Shown here piece by piece: positions 52,045 through 58,607 of a DNA stretch of 64,000 nucleotides. How positions within the stretch are numbered: position 1 is the first letter of the stretch; each line of letters opens with the position of its first letter. A model generated the notes under the pieces. The model did no database searches. It was not told the origin of the DNA and was given only the letters and a program-made list of their open reading frames with translations. The position numbers and the translations under genes were made by a program. Source of the DNA: Nibribacter roseus (GTDB lineage Bacteria > Bacteroidota > Bacteroidia > Cytophagales > Hymenobacteraceae); contig NZ_JBHSYQ010000003.1 of NCBI RefSeq assembly GCF_042662225.1, forward strand, positions 1,612,001 through 1,676,000. The letters are read 5' to 3'.

Positions 52045-52090
52045 TAAAACACCAGAAGCAGCCCGAGGGCTGCTTCTGGTGTTTTAGGTC
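52041..52090 (+). terminator. 24-bp perfect hairpin after the sigma gene
   Basis: Arms 52041-52064 and 52067-52090 with a 2-base loop and GC-rich core (CAGAAGCAGCCC). Its right end GTTTTAGGTC doubles as the left end of a 36-bp repeat, and T-rich sequence follows. Confidence 0.85.
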
Positions 52091-52116
52091 TGTTTTTGCG
52101 ACATTAAGCCGAAAAC
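52081..52116. repeat. 36-bp palindromic repeat, copy 20
   Basis: GTTTTAGGTCTGTTTTT, GC, GACATTAAGCCGAAAAC, sharing 10 bp with the terminator. Confidence 0.75.
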
Positions 52117-52168
52117 GCTGTTCAGGTGTTCTCCAGTTGCCAAGGCGATAGTGCATGCTCTAGCAGAT

Positions 52169-52200
52169 TCCCCCTTTGAAGGGGGCGAAGGGGGATGTAT
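52169..52200. repeat. G/C-box repeat, left copy of an inverted pair
   Basis: CCCCCTTTGAAGGGGGCG AAGGGGGATGT; reverse complement of the box at 52364-52393. Confidence 0.6.
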
Positions 52201-52229
52201 ACAGGAGAGACACGTATTGCTGATCTGTA

Positions 52230-52252
52230 GGGGCGTATAGCATACGCCCTGC
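52230..52252. repeat. Small palindrome GGGCGTATAGC ATACGCCC
   Basis: Near-perfect palindrome between the two G/C boxes. Similar GCGTAT palindromes are common dispersed elements in bacteria; this is from memory, not a search. Confidence 0.5.
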
Positions 52253-52340
52253 TTAGTTATTGATGATGTTCTATTGCAGGCGGAACACGTTGGCCACCGC
52301 AGCGGAAAGGTAAAGCCCTGTCCGTAAACAGAAATGGTTG

Positions 52341-52393
52341 GAACACCATGCCCGGCAGGTGTAAACATCCCCCCTTCGCCCCCTTCAAAGGGG
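52341..52393. repeat. G/C-box repeat, right copy of an inverted pair
   Basis: CCCGGCAGGTGTAAACATCC then CCCCTTCGCCCCCTTCAAAG then GGG. The word CCGGCAGGTGTAAACATCC recurs at 58226. Confidence 0.65.
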
Positions 52394-52441
52394 AAGTCTG
52401 CTTATAATAGGCGTAAAAGGAGAAGCTTTAAATATAAAATC

Positions 52442-52477
52442 GTTTTCAGCCTAAATTTTAGAAAACAACGCAAAAAC
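52442..52477. repeat. 36-bp palindromic repeat, copy 21
   Basis: GTTTTCAGCCTAAATTTTAG ... AACAACGCAAAAAC; consensus-like on the minus strand. Confidence 0.75.
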
Positions 52478-52500
52478 GCACCTCCTGCACTTACTTCAAA

Positions 52501-52535
52501 ACTCAAGACTCAGAACTCGAGACTCAGGACTCTTT
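52501..52535. repeat. Heptad array 7 (ACTCAGA type)
   Basis: Five units: ACTCAAG, ACTCAGA, ACTCGAG, ACTCAGG, ACTCTTT, ending 4 bases before the rsmG -7 box. The same heptamer type as arrays 3a/3b. Confidence 0.75.
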
Positions 52536-52539
52536 TAAT

Positions 52540-52547
52540 TATCTTTG
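52540..52547 (+). promoter_or_regulatory. -7 box of rsmG, placed for a leaderless mRNA
   Basis: TATCTTTG ends 5 bases before the ATG at 52553. It fixes that ATG as the real start rather than the longer open frame from 52334. Confidence 0.6.
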
Positions 52548-52552
52548 AGCCT

Positions 52553-53194
52553 ATGAACGCGAACTCCGTCGATATTCTTCTCCAATATTTTCCAGATCTC
52601 ACTCCTGAGCAACAGCAGCAGTTTTCGCAGCTGGTGGAGTTGTACGGGGAATGGAACTCCAAAATCAATGTCATCTCCCGCAAAGACATGGACAACCTGA
52701 TGGTGAACCATATTCTGCACTCGCTGGGCATTGCCAAAGTGGTACAGTTCCCGGCGGGTACCAGCGTAATGGACGTGGGAACGGGCGGCGGATTGCCAGG
52801 GTTGCCATTAGCCATTCTGTTCCCCGAGGTGAAGTTTCATTTGGTAGATTCCATTGGCAAGAAGATTCACGTGGTGCAGGAGATTGCGCACGAGCTGAAA
52901 TTACATAATGTGAAAGCCAGCCATACCCGCGCTGAGCAGGTGCATGAGAAGTATGACTATATAGTGAGTCGTGCGGTGGCCAGATTGGCTACTTTCTACC
53001 AGTGGATTCAGTTTAGCTTCAAGAAAGAGAGCGTGCCGGAGCAAGGGCTGTATTATCTGAAAGGCGGTGATTTAGAAGAAGAACTAGCCGAGGCAGGGCT
53101 GGTGCATGAGGTATTTGAACTGAACAGTTACTTCAACGAAGAGTTCTTTGAAACCAAGAAAGTGGTGTTCGTGCCCCAGCACCCAACGGCGTAA
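52553..53194 (+). CDS. rsmG: 16S rRNA (guanine-527-N7) methyltransferase
   Basis: 213 residues from the ATG at 52553. The open frame extends upstream over repeats, but that part has no family similarity. SAM-dependent methylation of G527 in 16S rRNA. Motifs: WNSKINVISRKDMDNLMVNH, then VMDVGTGGGLPGLPLAILFP (SAM loop), FHLVDSIGKKIHVVQ and the active-site DYIVSRAVARLATF. Normal length. Converges on the AAA ATPase gene. Confidence 0.96.
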   Translation: MNANSVDILLQYFPDLTPEQQQQFSQLVELYGEWNSKINVISRKDMDNLMVNHILHSLGIAKVVQFPAGTSVMDVGTGGGLPGLPLAILFPEVKFHLVDSIGKKIHVVQEIAHELKLHNVKASHTRAEQVHEKYDYIVSRAVARLATFYQWIQFSFKKESVPEQGLYYLKGGDLEEELAEAGLVHEVFELNSYFNEEFFETKKVVFVPQHPTA

Positions 53195-53198
53195 ATCT

Positions 53199-53234
53199 AT
53201 TTTTGGCCTGTTTTCTGGAAAACTGTCTTAAAAC
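53199..53234. repeat. 36-bp palindromic repeat, copy 22
   Basis: ATTTTTGGCCTGTTTTC, TG, GAAAACTGTCTTAAAAC, 5 bases after the rsmG stop. Confidence 0.8.
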
Positions 53235-53243
53235 GCATTATCG

Positions 53244-53405
53244 CTGTCCCTTCTCCTTAGGGGAGAAGGTTAGGATGAGGGGAAACTACGGTTCAAGCTG
53301 TAAAAGCAGCTATTCAAGGTAAGTTTAACAGCCTGAATTAGGCAAGAGGTATTGCTTCATAGCAAATGGTTGTCCCCTAACCCTCTACTCGAGGGAGAGG
53401 GGATA
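53244..53405. repeat. Pair of G/C-box repeats
   Basis: CCCTTCTCCTTAGGGGAGAA with GGTTAGGATGAGGGG at 53249-53283, and CCCCTAACCCTCTACTCGAG with GGAGAGGGG at 53374-53402. Roughly reverse-complementary to one another. A third related box is at 58453-58493. Confidence 0.55.
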
Positions 53406-53415
53406 CCGCTTTTCT

Positions 53416-53451
53416 GTTTTCAGCCTAATTTCTGAAAAACAGACTGAAAAG
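53416..53451. repeat. 36-bp palindromic repeat, copy 23
   Basis: GTTTTCAGCCTAATTTC ... ACAGACTGAAAAG; consensus-like on the minus strand. Confidence 0.75.
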
Positions 53452-53461
53452 AGCTAGGGCC

Positions 53462-53508
53462 ATAAAAGCAGAAGCCGCTCCAGTAGTGGGGCGGCTTCTG
53501 CTTTTATA
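53462..53508. terminator. Bidirectional terminator between rsmG and the AAA ATPase gene
   Basis: ATAAAAGCAGAAGCCGC (53462-53478) pairs with GCGGCTTCTGCTTTTAT (53491-53507), with A/T tracts on both sides. Confidence 0.9.
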
Positions 53509-53546
53509 GATACTGTTCAGTAAAAATTTGCGCTGATGGAGCAGAG

Positions 53547-54626
53547 TTAAAAGCCAATCTTCTTTCTGGAGCCTGCTGTTTCAAAAGCTTTGTCTTCATA
53601 ATTGAAGATGTCAGCGAGCGACATGTCTGTGTCGGTAGTGGTGTGACCTAATGTTTGCAATAGCTTATTTGTTTTTTCTGATGAAAGAGGCTTGAACTCA
53701 TAATTAGCAATCAAACGACCTTTCCGGAGCAAAGCTTTGTCAACTCTGTCAATATTGGTGTTGAAGGTGCAGATAATTTTAATGTTCAAATAGTCACTGA
53801 AAAGCCCGTCAGTTAATTGCAGAATGGTAGAGGCCACGGAGTTCTCATGAATGTTCTCTCTAGTGGTTATTACTTTTTCGGCATCTTCTATGACTAAAAT
53901 AGAGTTCCTGTTCTTCAACAAGAACGAGATGAAGTCAGGGTTCAATAAATCCTTTACAAATTCATTTTGCACAAATATGAAATTGTGCTCATGGAAACGT
54001 GAAAGTAGGTGCTTAATATAGGAAGTCTTTCCGGTGCCAGGCGCTCCATGCAGCAGAATCAGGCCAGATCTTTCCTGTTCCAGGGAGTTTTCTATGATGC
54101 TGTTTATCTCCTGAAAGTCATCATTATAATGTTCTTCTATGTTTACCTGTAGAAACTCACTCTTGACATCCTCGGTGTCAAAATGCTTTGAATCATAAGT
54201 GAGAACTTTAAACGTAGGAGCCTTATTAGTGCCAAATTCAACACGCAAGGTTTTATTCAAAGAGATTACCTCTTGCTCCAAATTCAAATCTGTTGCATCA
54301 TACAAGAATTCAACGTAGAGTTCATTGTTGTTCAGAGAAACCCAAATAAGTAAAGCCTTGGCTGTACTTTTCAATAGGTACTGGTAGGGATAATCTTTTG
54401 AAGAGTCTGAATCTTTGTCATCTTCTGTGCTCCAGTTCTTGAAAACCTCCACTAGCTTATTTTTTTCAAAGTCAAGGGAGGTAACTACCTGTTCCATTGA
54501 TTCTTTACTTGCCTTGAGGGCTGTTTCAAAACTTAAACTAGAAGGTAACTTATCAAAACAGATGATAAAATATCGGGTCCGGCCGAAGTCATTGTAATCA
54601 TCAAATGCATCTATCAAATGGGGCAT
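53547..54626 (-). CDS. AAA-family ATPase of unknown function
   Basis: 359 residues. The N-terminal ~170 residues form an unrecognised acidic domain. The AAA core follows: Walker A GAPGTGKT (194-201), Walker B ILVIEDAE (243-250), and an arginine region VDKALLRKGRLIANYEF typical of BCS1/proteasome-type AAA proteins. No signal peptide or membrane helix. Such single-domain ATPases remodel proteins or act in defence or secretion; nothing in the context decides. Stand-alone unit with a terminator. Confidence 0.8.
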   Translation of the reverse strand: MPHLIDAFDDYNDFGRTRYFIICFDKLPSSLSFETALKASKESMEQVVTSLDFEKNKLVEVFKNWSTEDDKDSDSSKDYPYQYLLKSTAKALLIWVSLNNNELYVEFLYDATDLNLEQEVISLNKTLRVEFGTNKAPTFKVLTYDSKHFDTEDVKSEFLQVNIEEHYNDDFQEINSIIENSLEQERSGLILLHGAPGTGKTSYIKHLLSRFHEHNFIFVQNEFVKDLLNPDFISFLLKNRNSILVIEDAEKVITTRENIHENSVASTILQLTDGLFSDYLNIKIICTFNTNIDRVDKALLRKGRLIANYEFKPLSSEKTNKLLQTLGHTTTDTDMSLADIFNYEDKAFETAGSRKKIGF

Positions 54627-54748
54627 TTCTCTTTTTTATTTAATCTTAAATACTGCAGTAGTTAAAATGTAAGCAACTCTAAAGGAATGATAGTTTATCC
54701 ATGCTTCTTGAACGAATGCTGGGAGAAAAAAGAGGAGATGAGTTTCCC

Positions 54749-54769
54749 CTAAACACTAACAACCATATA
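54749..54769. repeat. Heptad array 10 (CTAAACA type)
   Basis: Units CTAAACA, CTAACAA, CCATATA, running up to the stop codon of the cyclophilin gene. The same heptamers occur in array 2b. Confidence 0.6.
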
Positions 54770-56716
54770 CTACTTCACCAACGTCACCTTCTCAATCTTA
54801 TCGCCAATCTCCAGTTGATGCACCACATCCATGCCTTTTATTACATGGGCGAAGATGCTGTAGCGGCCGTCTAGGTGCGGGGTGGGGGAGTGGGTGATGA
54901 ACCATTGCACGCTTTCGGTGTCTTTGCCGGCACTGGCCATGCCTAAGGTGCCTTCCAGGTAGTGCAGGTTCGGGAATTCTGAGCGGATAGCGTAGTCTGA
55001 GCTGCCCCAGCCGTCGCCACGCGGGTCGCCGCCCTGTACCACAAAGTTGGGCACCACACGGTGAAAATTCTTGCCATCATAGAAGCCTTTCTTCACCAAC
55101 TCCACAAAATTGGCTACTGAGCCGGGGGCATCCTCTACGTACAATTGAAGGGTTATATCGCCTTTTGATGTACGGAGCAAAGCTTTCTGGTCTTTAGAGA
55201 GGCTGTTCACCGTTGCCCAATTGATAGGGTGCGAGAAGGGTGTTTTGGCTACCGGACTTTCTGGTTTTCCTTCTAAATAATCAATGGTTTTCTGCAGCTC
55301 AATGTGGGTTTCCACATCGCGGGGTAGGGTGAGTTTGTCGCGGGCTTGGGTCAGGAAAGATTTGTCTGGAAATGAGAATCTCATGCCTAGGTCCGGATTA
55401 CGAATAGCTCCAGCCCCGATGCCCACTAAAGCCACGTCGCCAGACTCTACGGCTCGTTTAAAAATATTGCTGAATTCTGCGGCGTTGGCTTGATTAAAGT
55501 CTTTCCGGCCCCTGATAGAAGCCAAGGTTTCTAGTCCGGTGGTGCCGATAACCGGGTCTTTGGCAGTGAATACCTGCTCTTGAATGAACTTGAACTGGTT
55601 CTGGTCTTTGCTCAAAGCCGTAAGAAGAGCGGCTTTTTCATAAGGGTCTTTACTAGTAGTATATCGCTGCTGTATCTGTTGGGCAACCGCACTTTTTTGA
55701 GCAGAGGGGGCTGTTGCCAAAGCGGCTCCAAAAAGAGCAGCTCTCACACGCCACTTTGACTGCTTGTTAGCTTCCTCTAATAATCTACCCGATTCTGAAG
55801 CAGGAGCTTTGGCCGTTAAATATTCAGCGGCAGCCAGTGCCACGTGCGGGTGTTTGTCTGAAAGTGCAGCAAAGGCAGCGTCTTTCACCTGGGCATACGC
55901 TAAATTGTGCAGCGGACGTACGGCATTTACCCGCACCCGGTAATCAGTATCGTTGCGCAGTACCTGGGTTATGACAGGGGCAACTCCGCTGGTATCAGTC
56001 ATTTTACCTAAGGCCAGCACTGCGGCCATGCGTACGTGGGCACTAGGGTCTTGCCGCACCACAGTGAACAATGGCTGTTTCAGGGCACTAACATCTAAGT
56101 TAGGCGTACGACCTAAAAAATGAGCGGCCCCTAGTCGGGTGGCTTCATCTTTGGCACTCAATAAATTGCTGGCTTTCTTTAAAGCGGCACCATAATTCAG
56201 TTTCCGTTGGCCAGCCCGGTATAACGCCCACGCTTGTCCTCGTTGAAGTTCAGAGTCACCAGATGAAATCATAGATAACATGTCCAGACCTCGTTGAGTA
56301 GCTACTTTTCCCCAGACTTCCAGTATTTCAGCCCGAACTGCAGGATTGGTGATAGAGCCGTACGCTGCTATCAAAGCTTGTTCTGCCGACGATTTTCCTA
56401 TTTGACCAAGCGCATAGGCAGCGGCTTTCTGTACTTCGGCCTCTGGGTCTTGCAGTAACGGAGTCAAGGCAGAAACAGCGGCAGTGTCCTGCACTGAGGC
56501 AAATGCTAAGGCAGCTTCACGACGGTACATAGCCTCAGGGCGCTGCAGAAAAGGCAGTAGGCCTTCAGTTTTGCGCTCGTCTTGCAAGGTGTAGATGTTG
56601 CGGATGGTGGCGTCTGAGAATTTGTTGCCAGTACCGGAGCTGCTTTTCTGACCAGGTTGGCTACAGGCAGCCGCTATCAAGAGTAGCGCAGCGGCACTGC
56701 GGAATCTTTTTTTCAT
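54770..56716 (-). CDS. HEAT-repeat lipoprotein with C-terminal cyclophilin (PPIase) domain
   Basis: 648 residues from the ATG at 56716 (MKKRFRSAAALLLIAAACSQ, a lipobox signal); the frame is open further upstream without family sense. Residues ~45-430 are HEAT/PBS-type helical repeats (VSALTPLLQDPEAEVQKAAA, YALGQIGKSSAEQAL, VRMAAVLALGKM). Residues ~480-648 are a cyclophilin: FHRVVPNFVVQGGDPRGDGW, then GTLGMASAG and VQWFITHSPTPHLDGRYSIF. Probably an envelope peptidyl-prolyl isomerase in which HEAT repeats bind the client. Confidence 0.9.
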   Translation of the reverse strand: MKKRFRSAAALLLIAAACSQPGQKSSSGTGNKFSDATIRNIYTLQDERKTEGLLPFLQRPEAMYRREAALAFASVQDTAAVSALTPLLQDPEAEVQKAAAYALGQIGKSSAEQALIAAYGSITNPAVRAEILEVWGKVATQRGLDMLSMISSGDSELQRGQAWALYRAGQRKLNYGAALKKASNLLSAKDEATRLGAAHFLGRTPNLDVSALKQPLFTVVRQDPSAHVRMAAVLALGKMTDTSGVAPVITQVLRNDTDYRVRVNAVRPLHNLAYAQVKDAAFAALSDKHPHVALAAAEYLTAKAPASESGRLLEEANKQSKWRVRAALFGAALATAPSAQKSAVAQQIQQRYTTSKDPYEKAALLTALSKDQNQFKFIQEQVFTAKDPVIGTTGLETLASIRGRKDFNQANAAEFSNIFKRAVESGDVALVGIGAGAIRNPDLGMRFSFPDKSFLTQARDKLTLPRDVETHIELQKTIDYLEGKPESPVAKTPFSHPINWATVNSLSKDQKALLRTSKGDITLQLYVEDAPGSVANFVELVKKGFYDGKNFHRVVPNFVVQGGDPRGDGWGSSDYAIRSEFPNLHYLEGTLGMASAGKDTESVQWFITHSPTPHLDGRYSIFAHVIKGMDVVHQLEIGDKIEKVTLVK

Positions 56717-56878
56717 AGAGTTGGAATTCAAAAACGGAAGATACGAATTTTGTTTTTCGTTATCCGTTAATCGTTGTTCGTTATGCAATGTCACAAGTTT
56801 TGAAGCACTTATTGTGAGGGGGCGAATGTGCGGATCTTTGTGTTGCGTTCATTACTGATTAGCGGGTGCAGGAGTTGC

Positions 56879-56913
56879 GTTTTTAGCTTGTTTTCCTGAA
56901 AACAGGTCAAAAG
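56879..56913. repeat. 36-bp palindromic repeat, copy 24
   Basis: GTTTTTAGCTTGTTTTC, CTG, AAAACAGGTCAAAAG; between the divergent cyclophilin and MFS genes. Confidence 0.75.
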
Positions 56914-56976
56914 GACATCTGTCTTTGTAGGCTTGGGCAAACTTTCAGACCTTTGCGGCTTCTGTTTTATATAAGA

Positions 56977-58164
56977 ATGTCCTCAGCTACTCCCCAGGTC
57001 TATACGCTGCAATTCTGGTTGCTTTGCCTTAGCTCCTTCTTGTTCTTTGCCAGCTTTAACATGCTCATTCCCGAGCTGCCCAGTTACCTGACGCGCCTGG
57101 GTGGCGAAGAATACAAAGGCTTAATCATTGGTTTGTTTGCCATTACCGCCTGCATCTCCAGACCCTTCAGCGGAAAGCTCGCCGATACCTGGGGCCGAAT
57201 GCCCGTTATGTATTTTGGTGTGTTGGTGTGCGTGGTATGCGGACTGCTGTACCCCGTGTTTACTACAGTCTTCGGATTTTTGCTTTTGCGCCTGCTGCAC
57301 GGTTTTTCCACGGGTTTCACACCCACAGGCAACTCTGCCTACATAGCCGATGTGGTGCCGTTGTCACGCAGGGGCGAGGCTATTGGAATCTTTGGTTTGG
57401 CGGGAAGTTTGGGCATGGCCGCCGGCCCGGCGTTAGGGGGTGAGTTAGGTAAGTTTATGTCCATACAGTACCTGTTCGTAGGATCGGCAGGGCTGGCGTT
57501 GCTGTCGGTGCTGGTGTTGTCGGGTATGAGGGAGACCTTGCCTCGTCCGCAGCGTTTCAGTTTACGGCTGCTAAGGGTGCGCCGCCATGAGATTTTCGAG
57601 CCCAATGTACTGCCTCCCTTCATTGTCATGCTGCTCAATATCTTTTGTTTTGGCGCGGTACTTACTCTTGCTCCTGATTTCAGTGAGCACCTGCAGATGG
57701 GCAACAAAGGACTCTTTTTTACTTTCTTCACGGTTTCCTCGCTAGGTATCCGGTTTTTAGCCGGTCGCGCCTCTGATAAATATGGTAGGGTACGGGTGTT
57801 AAAGGTTTCTTCAGTGATATTAGTGATTTCTATGGTCACGCTGGCTACGGCTACAACTAAGTTTCAATTCTTAGTTGCGGCCATTTTGTTTGGCGTGGGT
57901 TCGGGCATGAACTCACCTACGTTGTACGCCTGGTGCATTGACCTGAGCCACCCCCAGAACCGGGGACGTGCCATGGCCACTATTTATATTGCATTGGAAA
58001 CCGGTATTGGCATGGGCGCTTTTGTATCGGGATGGTTGTACGGTAATGATGCTTCTACGCTTCCTTATCCGTTTTGGGCCGCAGCCGGGCTTTGTGCATT
58101 GGCATTTCTTTATCTGGTTTTTGGGAATCACAGCAAGTATAGGTCTCTGGAGAAGGCTGGGTAG
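56977..58164 (+). CDS. MFS transporter
   Basis: About 395 residues from the ATG at 56977 (MSSATPQVYTLQFWLLCLSS; a TTG at 56953 is less likely). Twelve predicted helices; loop 2-3 motif GKLADTWGRMPV and motif C-like GLAGSLGMAAGPALGGELG. The C-terminal half has GRASDKYGRVRVL. Inner-membrane exporter, substrate unknown; more distant from the MFS gene at 26-27 kb than a recent duplicate would be. Confidence 0.9.
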   Translation: MSSATPQVYTLQFWLLCLSSFLFFASFNMLIPELPSYLTRLGGEEYKGLIIGLFAITACISRPFSGKLADTWGRMPVMYFGVLVCVVCGLLYPVFTTVFGFLLLRLLHGFSTGFTPTGNSAYIADVVPLSRRGEAIGIFGLAGSLGMAAGPALGGELGKFMSIQYLFVGSAGLALLSVLVLSGMRETLPRPQRFSLRLLRVRRHEIFEPNVLPPFIVMLLNIFCFGAVLTLAPDFSEHLQMGNKGLFFTFFTVSSLGIRFLAGRASDKYGRVRVLKVSSVILVISMVTLATATTKFQFLVAAILFGVGSGMNSPTLYAWCIDLSHPQNRGRAMATIYIALETGIGMGAFVSGWLYGNDASTLPYPFWAAAGLCALAFLYLVFGNHSKYRSLEKAG

Positions 58165-58169
58165 GTGCT

Positions 58170-58205
58170 GTTTTAAGGCTGCTTTCTGAAAAATAGGCCG
58201 AAAAC
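58170..58205. repeat. 36-bp palindromic repeat, copy 25
   Basis: GTTTTAAGGCTGCTTTC, TG, AAAAATAGGCCGAAAAC, 5 bases after the MFS gene stop. Confidence 0.85.
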
Positions 58206-58221
58206 AGTTTTAGGAATGCGT

Positions 58222-58270
58222 GGACCGGCAGGTGTAAACATCCCCCTTCGCCCCCTTCAAAGGGGGAATA
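58222..58270. repeat. G/C-box repeat
   Basis: CCGGCAGGTGTAAACATCC then CCCTTCGCCCCCTTCAAAGG then GGG, almost identical to 52341-52393. Confidence 0.65.
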
Positions 58271-58318
58271 TCTCCAAGAGTAGCAATGGGTATGGACAAA
58301 CGCTTGATGAGGAAGTGC

Positions 58319-58354
58319 GTTTTTGGCCTGTTTTCTGAAAAATTAGCCTAAAAT
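58319..58354. repeat. 36-bp palindromic repeat, copy 26
   Basis: GTTTTTGGCCTGTTTTC, TG, AAAAATTAGCCTAAAAT. Confidence 0.85.
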
Positions 58355-58452
58355 GGTAGCTCAATAGACTTCACAGCGTCTTCAAGACCTGCGAGCGTCT
58401 GTGCCAATAAGCGGGGAATTGGAGAATTTTGAGGCTTTTGTTTCATAGTTAC

Positions 58453-58493
58453 CGTGCCCCTAACCCTAACCCTCTCCCTTGGGGAGAGAGAAT
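58453..58493. repeat. G/C-box repeat
   Basis: CCCCTAACCCTAACCCTCTC then CCTTGGGGAGAGAG; related to the boxes at 53244-53405. Confidence 0.55.
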
Positions 58494-58504
58494 GGCGCTT
58501 TCCA

Positions 58505-58540
58505 ATTATCGGCCTCTTTTTCTAAAAGTAGGTCTAAAAT
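58505..58540. repeat. 36-bp palindromic repeat, copy 27 (degenerate)
   Basis: ATTATCGGCCTCTTTTTCT ... AGGTCTAAAAT, the weakest copy; third in this intergenic region. Confidence 0.55.
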
Positions 58541-58579
58541 GTTTACGTGAGTGGTTTGTTTTGATCCTTCACATTAAAA

Positions 58580-58607
58580 CAATCAACAATCAGCAACCAA
58601 CAATCAG
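58580..58607. repeat. Heptad array 8 (CAATCAG type)
   Basis: Units CAATCAA, CAATCAG, CAACCAA, CAATCAG, abutting the stop codon of the ABC gene. The same heptamer as array 4b, 11 kb away. Confidence 0.75.

Larger units (their letters stand above)
58165..58607. other. Repeat-rich intergenic region between the MFS and ABC genes
   Basis: 443 bp without a gene. It holds three 36-bp repeats, two G/C-box repeats and one heptad array, the densest repeat cluster in the window. Confidence 0.6.

Noticed and set aside
52334..52552. N-terminal extension of rsmG in the longest open frame
   Set aside because: It runs through a G/C-box repeat, a 36-bp repeat and a heptad array, and the -7 box lies downstream of it.
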